From: an uncultured Methylocystaceae bacterium | GTDB taxonomy: Bacteria > Pseudomonadota > Alphaproteobacteria > Rhizobiales > Beijerinckiaceae | DNA: 64,000 bases | Direction: 5' to 3' | NCBI GenBank assembly: GCA_903870245.1 | Contig: CAIQCB010000018.1 | Coordinates: 1 to 64,000 of the forward strand | In this document: one piece after another, positions 24,408 to 33,400 of the stretch | Position numbering within the stretch: the stretch's first letter is position 1 | How the letters are laid out: the number at the start of each line of letters is the position of its first letter | Notes under the pieces: model-generated | Database searches by the model: none | The model's input: the letters and a program-made list of their open reading frames with translations, nothing else | Told to the model about the DNA's origin: nothing | Program-made: the position numbers and the translations under genes

Positions 24408-24535
24408 CTATTCACCCTACACGCCGCCGAACGAGAAATTGCCGCGCTGGATTTTGCCGTGGGCGCTGATCTTTGGGGCCGCGCTGCCGACGACAGTCGC
24501 CGCGTTTCCCGCCGCCGCCCACCGCTCGCACCTTC
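24408..24535 (-). pseudogene. Tape-measure gene 3' end, relic copy
   Basis: The minus strand reads G-N-A-A-T-V-V-G-S-A-A-P-K-I-S-A-H then GKIQRGNFSFGGV, a TAG, G-E and the old stop. The intact tape-measure protein ends N-A-A-S-S-A-A-A-K-I-S-A-L then GKIQRGNFSFGGVQGE. Only about 40 codons remain. Confidence 0.8.
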
Positions 24536-24559
24536 CAACTTTACATTTTTTGGTGAATT

Positions 24560-24799
24560 CTAAATCGCATCAAAAACAGCCCCCTGCGTTATCTGGATGT
24601 CAACATCAATGTCCGAAGCTTTTGAGAGAATGGGCCAAAGAGAGAGAAAAACGGCCCTGAGGTTAGTTCGGCAGTCCTCAGCTATCGCCGCAAAGGCCCG
24701 GATTTCCTCGGGCTCTTGGGGTGTGATCGGGGCAGAGATATCTTTGGAAAATCCGCGACTGGTGGAGGGAGTGGAACTGGGAGCGAACTCTCTTTCATT
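24560..24799 (-). pseudogene. Remnant of a repeated gene of unknown function (copy B)
   Basis: An open stretch of 79 codons with no start: F-A-P-S-S-T-P-S-T-S-R-G-F-S-K-D then ISAPITPQEPEEIRAFAAIA, EDCRTNLRAVFLSLWPILSK and ASDIDVDIQITQGAVFDAI before TAG. It matches copy A at 16684-16870. The differences between the copies (C/F, N/S, R/L, V/I, L/I, V/I) are what selection on this frame would leave, so it was once a real gene. A stop directly precedes the frame, so it is truncated. Confidence 0.55.
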
Positions 24800-24955
24800 C
24801 TAACCTATTGAATTTAAATGTATTCAAAATGATCGATCAATATGATCGGTGATATTTTCCATTCGGCTTTGCAACCCAACTAAGACTTCTGGATCTTTTT
24901 AACCCAAAGCCGACGGCTGGTGCATAGCCACAGGGGGCTTGTGTTTCGATTTGGT

Positions 24956-24973
24956 GTTGTCTATATAGACAAC
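24956..24973 (+). promoter_or_regulatory. Perfect 18-bp palindrome at the XRE gene start
   Basis: GTTGTCTATATAGACAAC is fully self-complementary and ends one base before the ATG of the XRE regulator. Its centre TATATA may double as the -10 box. The sequence is typical of autorepressor sites of phage-like XRE proteins. No ribosome site fits between it and the ATG. Confidence 0.8.
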
Positions 24974-25354
24974 ATGCTTACTCTTGAGCGCACCCGAGAG
25001 TGGATCGAATTCGGAGACGCCGTTCGGCGCCTCAGGGAGACGCGCGCCGTTTCTGAGCAGGGGTTTTCGCTGAGGCAGGTTGCTGCACGTTGCGGCATTA
25101 CCCCGGCATACTTGTCACGCGTTGAGCGCGGTGAAGTAGCGCCTCCGGGAGAAGATACGCTGGTCAAGCTAGCAATGGAAATAGGAGAGGATCCTGATGT
25201 CCTGCTCGCGATGGCCGGAAAAATCTCAAGCGACTTAAGGGCAGTGATCCTGGCCCGTCCGAAGCTTTTTGCTGAATTGCTGAGATCAATCAAGGAAGCG
25301 CCGGACAACGCAGTGCTTCGACTTGTTCGTGAAGTTCGAGATGGAAACTGGTGA
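24974..25354 (+). CDS. XRE-family transcriptional regulator
   Basis: A 126-aa repressor-like protein with a helix-turn-helix at about 30-80 (FSLRQVAARCGITPAYLSRV-E-R-G-E). I start it at the ATG directly after the palindrome at 24956-24973; a frame upstream would read through the operator. A helical C-terminal part (KLFAELLRSIKEAPDNAVLR) may form the dimer. The next gene begins 16 bases after the stop, so the two are an operon, and the palindrome suggests autoregulation. Confidence 0.88.
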   Translation: MLTLERTREWIEFGDAVRRLRETRAVSEQGFSLRQVAARCGITPAYLSRVERGEVAPPGEDTLVKLAMEIGEDPDVLLAMAGKISSDLRAVILARPKLFAELLRSIKEAPDNAVLRLVREVRDGNW

Positions 25355-25370
25355 CCGGAGAATATTTCCC

Positions 25371-26417
25371 ATGGCTACGCTAGAGAACGAAAATCTTGTG
25401 TTTCGCTTCCCTCAGATCGAGAAAGACGCTATTTTTTCGATCAATTTTCAACGGACATTGCGGATCCCTGATACCGACAAGACTTATTCTTTGCCACCCG
25501 GATTGGGGAGTTTTCCGGTCCGACACGTTGAGGATTTTACAGGGCGTATTCCTGCTTCGATGACTGATCGAGGTGGTGTCATTCTCCCCATGTGGCAGGC
25601 AGAGGCTATGTGGCTGTTATTTAAAAATCACGGCCCCGATTGGGAACTCGACTTTCCAGTCGCAATAAAGATAGCAGCTGGCAAGGTGAATGCAGTTACA
25701 GGTGATCCATGGCGTCCCGGCCTTCACCGAGAACCTCAGGACTATCTCGTATCGCCAGAACAGCCTTGGCTCGACGGGTTCGCGATCGAAAAGGGCGTTA
25801 TCCGTCAGTTCGTCGCCATGCCCCTGGGAGATGGCTATACACCTGAAGAACAGCTTACGGGCGACGCTAAATGGGGCGGAATTCAGATTTCGGTCACCCC
25901 ACTGAAGCGCGCAGTTTGGGAAAAGAAGTTCGCAGCATGGCGGGAAGAGCAGCGTCATATTCATAGTAGACCCTTCGTCGAGTGTTGCGATCTATTGATC
26001 GACGAATGCTCGTCGGCGATGGGCCTCGCGGCTGGCGGCCGGATGAAACAGGAAATATATGAGGACAGTTTCTCTCTAGATGATTGGGATCAAGACGCGA
26101 CGGATCGCGTGTTTGTTTCGTTGGTTCACGCAAAAGATTGGAGATTCATAACGGGTGAGGCGGCTCCAAATGAGCCTCCATCCGCTGAGGAATATAGTGC
26201 GGCTGGGCTACCGTGGTTCGATTACTATGGCAAGGATCAGACCGTATTACATGGCAGCAAAAAGCTCGCAAATATCAAATCAGTCGCAAATATTTTTAAG
26301 GAACAAACAGGTGCTCAGCTAGCAAAATCGTCCGATACTGCAATCGGGAAAACGGTTAAGCTTGGACCCGGATTAGATGGTTCTCGGACGATAATGACTT
26401 CGAATGACCGGGAATAG
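25371..26417 (+). CDS. 348-aa protein of a conserved unknown family, paired with XRE
   Basis: The ATG at 25371 follows a GGAG site by 9 bases and the conserved part starts at once (LVFRFPQIEKDAIFSINFQR-T-L-R-I-P-D). Other blocks I remember from a widespread uncharacterised family are LPPGLGSFPVRHVEDF, GGVILPMWQAEAMWLLF, AIKIAAGKVNAVTGDPW, P-Q-D-Y-L-V-S-P-E-Q-P-W-L-D-G-F and RQFVAMPLGDGYTPEEQLTG. It has no signal peptide or membrane helix. The C-terminal third is unlike the rest. The XRE-plus-effector arrangement resembles toxin or stress modules, but nothing in the sequence gives a reaction. Confidence 0.8.
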   Translation: MATLENENLVFRFPQIEKDAIFSINFQRTLRIPDTDKTYSLPPGLGSFPVRHVEDFTGRIPASMTDRGGVILPMWQAEAMWLLFKNHGPDWELDFPVAIKIAAGKVNAVTGDPWRPGLHREPQDYLVSPEQPWLDGFAIEKGVIRQFVAMPLGDGYTPEEQLTGDAKWGGIQISVTPLKRAVWEKKFAAWREEQRHIHSRPFVECCDLLIDECSSAMGLAAGGRMKQEIYEDSFSLDDWDQDATDRVFVSLVHAKDWRFITGEAAPNEPPSAEEYSAAGLPWFDYYGKDQTVLHGSKKLANIKSVANIFKEQTGAQLAKSSDTAIGKTVKLGPGLDGSRTIMTSNDRE

Positions 26418-26521
26418 AGAGTGTTTGGAATTGATCATAGTTATAAAAACTGTCCTACTACCAGAGGGCCTTAGCAATCTGCCTTAAACGGCGAAATGCT
26501 TTAATAAGCTTGGATGAAGCC

Positions 26522-26764
26522 ATGAAAACCATACTATCAATATTAGTCTCGATTGTATTTACAGGGTCGGTGAAGGCCCAAATGTTCGATAGCATACACT
26601 GCTCAGGAGAAAACCTAAATAGCCGACAAGTGCAAGGATATTATAATTATAGAGGAACTTATGTAGTTTCTTACCGCCGAACAAACCCAAACAACAGAAC
26701 GGATGACAACCACAATACACAGGGCAACGACAAGCCCTTCGGCAGTATTTATGGACGTTGCTGA
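26522..26764 (+). CDS. Small secreted protein with a GTYV / Y-RT-PN tail
   Basis: An 80-aa protein with a Sec signal (MKTILSILVSIVFTGSVKAQ, cleavage near 19). The mature part has VQGYYNYRGTYVVSYRRTNP followed by N-x-T-D-D-N and GNDKPFGSIYGRC, the pattern of a family of small periplasmic proteins frequent in alphaproteobacteria (G-Y-x-R-x-x-G-T-Y-V-x-x-x-Y-R-T-x-P-N). No function is known. I prefer this ATG, with a GGATGAAG site, over one four codons upstream. Confidence 0.7.
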   Translation: MKTILSILVSIVFTGSVKAQMFDSIHCSGENLNSRQVQGYYNYRGTYVVSYRRTNPNNRTDDNHNTQGNDKPFGSIYGRC

Positions 26765-27019
26765 AACATTTCAAAATTTAGCGAAAATCAGTGATAATAA
26801 TGGTTTTACATATCAGCTTATAGAGCTAGAACGGCGCATTTAAGTCAAAATTTTCCGAATAGGTTTCTTTGAAATAACCTCAGCTTGGAGTTTGTCGAAA
26901 AGGCTGTCTGAAAGACGGTGCCATAAAAAACACCATATTCTGTAAATTATCTGGATCAGATTAATTCGTCTTAGCAGCATTCCGGACTACGAATGGTAAT
27001 GATGCAAGGAGACTTACCA

Positions 27020-28795
27020 ATGCGGCTCTATTACTCAGATGAATGTGAGTGCATTAACATGACTATAAGCCAGTCATCTCACTCACCGAATTTATGCACT
27101 CTAGGCGCATTTTGGGTGCGTTCATTGGCTTTATTATGCACTAGGAATATAAGAAATAAGTTACTATTTATATTGTCGGCGATTGCTGCCTTTTCATTTC
27201 AAGAAATCGCTTGGAGCCAGCAAATCAATTATACAATAAATACTATGAATTTATCGCCTGTCATAGGATATGCGAGATTGCAACAGTTTAACACTCCAAT
27301 CAATCCTGCAACAATCAATGCGAATGCGATTGGGCAGTCGATAGCAACTGGGAACGGTGCTTTAGCTATAGGGGCAGGTAGTCAAGTACAAAATTTTCCA
27401 AATACTCCAGTGAACGCCCAAGAGACATTGGTCTATGATGTTGGGGCGTCTGCTACTGGAGACCGATCAATCGCGATTGGGACAGGTCAAGGTAATCAAG
27501 CCCGGTTGTTAATTCAGCAAAACTATACACCGAACAACCCTTGCCAATCTGATAATAGCGGTTTCCTGAATTGTTCAGGCCAAGTCACGCTAGTAGGACT
27601 TGGTGCTACAGCGAACGATGCTATTGCTATAGGTACGGCCGCATCGGCCTCGCATACAAATTCAACGGCAATTGGATTGAATTCTGCAACTTCTAGGCAG
27701 AATCAGCAAACATTTGGATCGTCAATAAATAATTATACACTTTCCGGTTTGACCACTGGCGGAAACTTCCAAAGTGGAGCGACTTACATGGTAACAACGG
27801 ATTCGGGCGGCAATCTCGCTTATGCTGCCATACCCGCTCCAGCAATAGATCCTTGTGCTTCCGTGACACAGACTGGAACCAATGCCATAGGTTGTGGAGA
27901 CGGGGCATCGGCCGGGGGAGCCGGAGCAAGCGCCTATGGGAAAAACGCAAATGCCTCAGCTACGAATTCAGTTGCAGTTGGCAATGGGGCCACGGCCTCA
28001 ATAGTCGATAGCGTTGCACTAGGTTCAAATTCCGTAACAAGCGTAATAAACACTGGTTTATATACAATAAATGGTGGGTCAATTTCAGGCGCAGGCTCAA
28101 TTGGAAGCACTTTAAGTGTTGGCGCAATTGGATCGGAGAGACAAATCCAAAATGTTGGCGCAGGTGTGGTATCGGAAGCGTCAACTAACGCCGTCAACGG
28201 TTCGCAACTTTATGCGGTTGGATCACAGGTTAATCTGAATACATCAAACATAAGCAATTTAAACACAACTGTTTCTTCTCAAGGAAAGCAAATCAGTTCC
28301 AATGCTGCGAACATTTTTGATGCAGGTCAAACAACAGCAGCAGCACTTGGGGGAGGAGCTACTTACACTTCTAATGGTGGGATAAGTGCGCCATCATACA
28401 GGGTTCAAGGTTCTGTGTATAATAATGCTGGATCAGCGATAGGTGCGATTAATTCCCAATTGGGACTTCATGAAAATCAGATTTCTAACATAAATACTGC
28501 GCTTGGTGGCTTGGGCGCAGGATTAGTCATTACAAATCAGCGGCTTGAAGGTATTGATAGAAAAGCGATGCAGGGTGTAGCAATTGCTGGAGCAATGGTT
28601 GCGGCACCAATGCCATCAAGTCCAGGGAAAACTCGAATAAAGTTGAATAACGCATATTATCGTGGTTACGGCGCTACATCAATATCTGTGGCTCATCGAT
28701 TGCCTGTAAATATGCCGGCAGCAATAACGGCTGGAGCTTCGTTAGGTTATCGAAATTCCGTTATGGTATCAGGCGGTATGGAGGTTGAGTTTTGA
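27020..28795 (+). CDS. Trimeric autotransporter adhesin (YadA-like)
   Basis: A 591-aa surface protein. The ATG at 27020 has a GGAG site 8 bases upstream. An extended signal region ends at about 66 (LLFILSAIAAFSFQEIAWSQ). The head has repeats of the A-I-G-x-x-A-x-A type (SIATGNGALAIGAGSQVQ, DRSIAIGTGQGNQA, DAIAIGTAASASHTNSTAIG, TNSVAVGNGATASIVDSVAL). Next come a neck (VSEASTNAVNGSQLYAVG), a coiled-coil stalk, and a C-terminal YadA anchor (IDRKAMQGVAIAGAM to MEVEF) that forms a 12-strand trimeric barrel. It should mediate attachment to surfaces or other cells. The gene after it may be in the same operon. Confidence 0.93.
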   Translation: MRLYYSDECECINMTISQSSHSPNLCTLGAFWVRSLALLCTRNIRNKLLFILSAIAAFSFQEIAWSQQINYTINTMNLSPVIGYARLQQFNTPINPATINANAIGQSIATGNGALAIGAGSQVQNFPNTPVNAQETLVYDVGASATGDRSIAIGTGQGNQARLLIQQNYTPNNPCQSDNSGFLNCSGQVTLVGLGATANDAIAIGTAASASHTNSTAIGLNSATSRQNQQTFGSSINNYTLSGLTTGGNFQSGATYMVTTDSGGNLAYAAIPAPAIDPCASVTQTGTNAIGCGDGASAGGAGASAYGKNANASATNSVAVGNGATASIVDSVALGSNSVTSVINTGLYTINGGSISGAGSIGSTLSVGAIGSERQIQNVGAGVVSEASTNAVNGSQLYAVGSQVNLNTSNISNLNTTVSSQGKQISSNAANIFDAGQTTAAALGGGATYTSNGGISAPSYRVQGSVYNNAGSAIGAINSQLGLHENQISNINTALGGLGAGLVITNQRLEGIDRKAMQGVAIAGAMVAAPMPSSPGKTRIKLNNAYYRGYGATSISVAHRLPVNMPAAITAGASLGYRNSVMVSGGMEVEF

Positions 28796-28866
28796 TCCTT
28801 CAGAATTAAAAGAGATGAAAAGATAGCGAGCTAATTCCATACATTTAGTAAAGTTAGGAGCATTTT

Positions 28867-29337
28867 ATGGTCAAAGCATTTTCAAGAAATTTCGTGCGAT
28901 CAGTTCTGATTCTAATGGTATTTTTTTCTTTTACCCCGAAATCTTGGAGCGGATCAGGGATTGAATGTCATAACAATCGTATTGGCGTTGGTTTTCCAAA
29001 TGAAGAGGAAACCTGCTTAGCTATAAAGAAGCAAATGGAAAATATGCAAGAAAATCAGAAGATTATAAATGATTATAAAGACACTTTGCACGATGTTGTC
29101 CCACAGAGTTATCCACCTGTCATGACATGCTATGTTCCTTATAGTCGCGGCTTGGGAAAGTTCTGGATAAATAGAAAATTGATTGAATCTAGTGACATTC
29201 ATGCACTTACAATTGAGCGTCGTTGGATTTGTGGCGAAAGCTCGCCACCACCGAAAAATTTCGCAACTGACTGGCAGTTTTTAAGTCAAGAAGAGTTTGA
29301 TCAATTTATGAAAAAAAACAGTAGTAAATATCAGTAA
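28867..29337 (+). CDS. Secreted protein encoded after the adhesin
   Basis: A 156-aa protein with a signal peptide (SVLILMVFFSFTPKSWSGSG region, cleavage near 28) and four cysteines (IECHN, ETCLA, MTCYV, WICGE) that could form two disulfides. A short acidic coiled segment follows the second cysteine. A good TTAGGAG site lies 8 bases before the ATG, 71 bases after the adhesin stop, so the two may be co-transcribed. It could aid adhesin assembly or presentation; no family is recognised. Confidence 0.7.
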   Translation: MVKAFSRNFVRSVLILMVFFSFTPKSWSGSGIECHNNRIGVGFPNEEETCLAIKKQMENMQENQKIINDYKDTLHDVVPQSYPPVMTCYVPYSRGLGKFWINRKLIESSDIHALTIERRWICGESSPPPKNFATDWQFLSQEEFDQFMKKNSSKYQ

Positions 29338-29545
29338 ATAAAATAAATTCTGATACATGGCGCATATCTCCACTTATGTAGTGTTTATTATTCTTGTTTT
29401 ACCCCATTAGAACAAGTCCATGGTTCACATTCGCTGTGACAAAAAGAAGGGCAGCATTAATGATTTTTTCTGAAAGCCTATGGCGTTTTTTTGCAATCCA
29501 AAAGATCTTTAATTTCAGCATGATGAAGTCTACAACAAACTTTCC

Positions 29546-29860
29546 TCACGTCACCCCCGCCCGCCGCAGGATTTCCGCCTTCGTCCGCTTTCGCTTGACC
29601 ACGTAATACTGCCCTTGGGTCTGGGCCTCGGCAAACTCCTTGGCCTGCTTGCCGGTCTTGAACCACCCCGTGATGCTGTCCTTCAGCTCATTGCTGTCGA
29701 CAGACAGAGAGACGCACCGCCAGCCGCCGTCCGGCTCGGCGTTGATCCGGGCGATAGCGAGGCCGCTGGCGGCGTCCCAAAGGCTCCAGTCGTCTGGCAG
29801 TGGGGCCAGTCGGCCGTTGCGCGCGATGGCGGTGCGGCGCCAGGTGCGGCCGGGGGTCAT
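29546..29860 (-). CDS. Hypothetical protein at the left end of the prophage cargo
   Basis: A 104-aa soluble protein with no family I can name. It begins MTPGRTWRRTAIARNGRLAP, has LPDDWSLWDAASGLAIARI in the middle and ends in a basic stretch (GQYYVVKRKRTKAEILRRAG). Its ATG overlaps the TGA that would end the full-length nuclease frame (29857-29860), so the two were a coupled pair. GC content is like the phage genes and unlike the AT-rich host genes to the left, so I place the prophage boundary left of it. Confidence 0.6.
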   Translation of the reverse strand: MTPGRTWRRTAIARNGRLAPLPDDWSLWDAASGLAIARINAEPDGGWRCVSLSVDSNELKDSITGWFKTGKQAKEFAEAQTQGQYYVVKRKRTKAEILRRAGVT

Positions 29861-30351
29861 GGGTGTGGTGGCTCAGTATGGCTCTCGCGTGGCTGTTTTC
29901 GCCATTCCCATGGCGGGATAAGTGATCCAGACCAGATGCCGCGCCGGTTGTTTTGGGCCTCTTGCTCGGCACCGATATAGTCAGAGGATTATCGGCGGTA
30001 GGCCATGGCGTAGCCATTGCGAACCAGCCAGAGTTCGATATCCTCGCCTCTGACTGAGCAATTTGCTATTGTTCTGCCATATCGATCAGTGTCTCGCTCA
30101 CGGCATGTGACGGGCGACGCCCCGATGAACTGGTCGAGTGCACGGGCAGCGATGGTCCCGCATCGATAGGGCCGGCCTGCGGCGTCACTGCAAGGCTGGC
30201 CTTTCTCCGGAGCGTCGACGCCATGGAGCCTGATTCGCTGGCCTTGGACTTCGATGGTGTCGGCGTCGATGACTGAGGCGCGGCCGAAGATCTCTGCATG
30301 CGCTGCAATAGTAATAAACACTGCGAATAAAACGATTATTAGCCTAATCAC
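29857..30351 (-). pseudogene. Thermonuclease (staphylococcal nuclease family) with a premature stop
   Basis: The 120-codon open frame has a signal peptide (1-19) and the SNase active site: D31, R41 and D46/E49 in R-I-R-L-H-G-V-D-A-P-E-K, and R93 in D-R-Y-G-R-T. It stops at TAA 29989-29991, where relatives have Tyr (A-Y-R-R-Y-S). The same frame goes on with S-S-D-Y-I-G-A-E-Q-E-A-Q-N-N-R-R-G-I-W to a TGA at 29857-29859, overlapping the next gene. So one base change has cut off about 44 residues, including a structural helix. The catalytic residues remain, and some activity is possible. Confidence 0.8.
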
Positions 30352-30445
30352 AAGTTGTTTACGCGATTGCGCTCCCTGCAGGATACCTAATGATTTTTGA
30401 GGTGAAGCTTTAACAATCGCTTCGTAATATCGCCGTTCACTTGAT

Positions 30446-33400
30446 TTAAGTGCGTTTTAGTATGGCCATCTCTCCTATAATTTCCATAGTTTCAACGCTG
30501 ACACGCGTTACCCGCGCCAGATGATCGACGACAGACTCCTTGTATTCGGAGAAGCGATAGCTGTTGAACTTCTCCCGTATCGTTGGGTCTCTCGGGGTCT
30601 TTTCTTTGTATTGATCGAGTATCCAGTCGAGCGCTGAACGATTGCCTAGTCGGTAATCCCAAGCGCTGGCAGGTATGCTCGAAAGCTGGGTTTCACTGTC
30701 GAGCACAATGGTCCCATTCTCCCGGTCGGCTTTGAGAATAGTTTTCGGCATAACTCCTGCAAGCGCTGCCTTTTTGTCTCGTATTTCAATACGTTTCAAC
30801 TTCCACGGTTCGACGGTCTCATAGCCAATATGCAGTTTTATTAACTTTTCTCCCCATACGACCCAACGGCGGAAATCAGGATATAAGGGAATGCGCGGAA
30901 ATTCACGTTTCAGATTGAGAGCGTATTTTTTGCGATAGACTGGATCGTGCAGCACAGCGTAAACATAATGGAAAATATCGTCTTTAGTAATTGGACCTTT
31001 TAGTTTGTTGTAGTGTGTTCGAAATTGATCAAGCGCCCAGTTTGTGATGTTATCTATGCGGACGCCGTCAGAAGAATACCTGTAACGGGGAAGGCAAACA
31101 GTTCCGGCGCCACTGCCCACATAATGAAGGTCGGGCGGAATATTCACGCTACTTACAAGCCAAGGTTTCTGTGAAGATGGATCAGTGAAGCAAATAATTT
31201 TATTGTCTGACTTATTTGAGTAGTATCTGTCGAAATTTCCAAGTCTGTCTATAAAAACTTGGGAACAATATAGGTAGTTAGCAGAAAATGGGCGATAAGC
31301 TGATTTTATTATTGAATCTGCATTAAATTTTTCAAAAATATTTGCGTCTGCTCGCCGCTTTAATGTTTCTGACCACTTGATTTCACCTGGATACACCCTT
31401 GTTTGTTTGTGGGTGGTGTAGACGCTTATGAAATATTTCATTTTTGATTTAAGACTTAGTTTATCGATATCGTAGACCCATTCATCCCGGTTGGTTGAAA
31501 CACCAAGAGAGAAAAGTTTAAAGATTGCACGATCCTTGGCTCCAATTAGGTCTTCCTTAACAGCTTTTGAGGCCAGTGTCAGTTCAGACTCGAAGCTATC
31601 TTCTGGATGATTTAGCCACGCAAACTGATCATCAGGCTTTAGACACTCAAAATCAACATCTGAAATTTTGTTTTTGTTCAACCACGATAATTTGTCGTCA
31701 GCATAAGTCAGCTTGGTCTTAGAATAAAAGATTTTACATGCCCTATCTTGGCTGCTATTTTTTTTTCGAATCAAGAAACTAATAGCAACACCAGTTCCTA
31801 TGCCAAATACGTTCCCACCACCCCCATCTCCAGGCGTTTTCCAATCACCACCTAGTTCTACAACACGAATTTCATCAAATTCTCTTGCGGCAACCTTACG
31901 AAATCCATCATAGGTCTTTTTGTCCAAAAACCCCCTATTAGTTACAAACGCGATGATCCCCTCATCGTTAATTCTGTCCGAGGCCCAGCGGAAAAACCGC
32001 GCATACATATCGTAGAGTTTTGTTTTCTGCGCTGTACTTTCCTTGATGTAGGTCGCCTTGATGCGGGCGTCAATGCGCGGATAGTCGCGGTTTTTGTTAT
32101 TGTCGTTTTCGTTCTGCTGATTGGCGTTGTAGGGCGGATTGCCGATAATCACCGAAATCTTACGCTTATTTTGTCGCTTGATGCGCTCGACATTTTCCTC
32201 CGACATTGCACCGAAAAGCTCTTCCTGATGGTCGGAGAACTTACCGAGCCCAGCGACATTATCCAGTGTGTCGACGAAGCAGAGGTTGGGAAATTCCGCA
32301 TATTGGCCGCTGATCGCGGCGTAAGTCGCCTCGATATTCAGATTGGCGACGTAATAGGGCAGGATTGCCACCTCGTTGGCGTGCAACTCCTCCTTGTATT
32401 TAAGGACCAGTTTCTGTTTCTGGCCACGAAAATGCTCCAACAATTCGCATATAAAGGTGCCGGTGCCCGTGGCGGGATCGAGAATCTCGACGCCCTTGTC
32501 GATAAGATTTTTGCCGAAATGTTTTTCGCAGAGCCAGTCGGCGCCTTCGATCATGAAGCGCACGATCTCGTTAGGCGTGTAGATCACCCCCAGCCGGTCG
32601 GCGGCCTTGGGATTATATACCTTGTAAAAATTCTCGTAGATGACTTTCAGAAAGGTCTGTTTCTCGGCGTGGCTGGGGATTTGCGACGCCGCCGTGCGAA
32701 TGGCGGCGTAATAGGGTTCGAGTTGCTTGAGAGAGTTTTTCTTTGTCGCACCGGTGAAGAATTTATCCTCCAGCCCATAGAGTTCTTTTGCAATATTGTT
32801 CTGTCGATGGAAATCGCTGTCGTCGAACACACGCGCGAAAATATCCTCGGTCAGAATGTGCTGGATGAGCATTTCACGTACGTCTTCCACCGTAACCGAT
32901 GGATTGATCGTATCGCGGGCGTGGCAGAGAAACTGCGTTTCCGCGTCCGCGTAGCCTTTGTTGGTGCGACTCGCGTCCTCGACTTTGTCGCGCAGTGCTG
33001 CGAGAACCTGCGGTAAATCGACTTTGAATTGTTCGACTGCCTTGCGGAATTCGGCAATTTCCGCCCGCTCGTAGGCGAAGAACAACGTCAGTAGTCGCTC
33101 CAGCGCCTTAGGATCGTCATAGGAGACGCGGAGTACTTCCTGTCGGTTCTGTATCAGAACCGCCTGTCGCGAGTCCTCATATATGATATTGTCCTGCGGA
33201 TAGCCCTTGCGTTTCTTTTTATCGATTTCCCTGTCGAGATCGTCTTCCTCGTCCTTCGCTTCCCAGTAACCGAGCGGCACGCGTAGCGAATAAAGCAAGG
33301 CACCGTCGGGATAGACGCGGGTTTTGGCGGGCGTTTCGTATTCATATTCGGGAATGAAAACGAGTTCGTGTTGCTTGCCCCAAGCCTTGAGCAAATCCTT

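Noticed and set aside
23503-24416. TATTCA at both sides of the membrane-protein insert as a target duplication
   Set aside because: Only 6 bases in AT-rich sequence and not exactly at the break points, so chance is likely, unlike the 13-bp repeat at higBA.
32171-33016. 281-codon plus-strand frame inside the restriction-modification gene
   Set aside because: It is the antisense shadow of a strongly supported minus-strand gene with motifs; the product has no recognisable domain.
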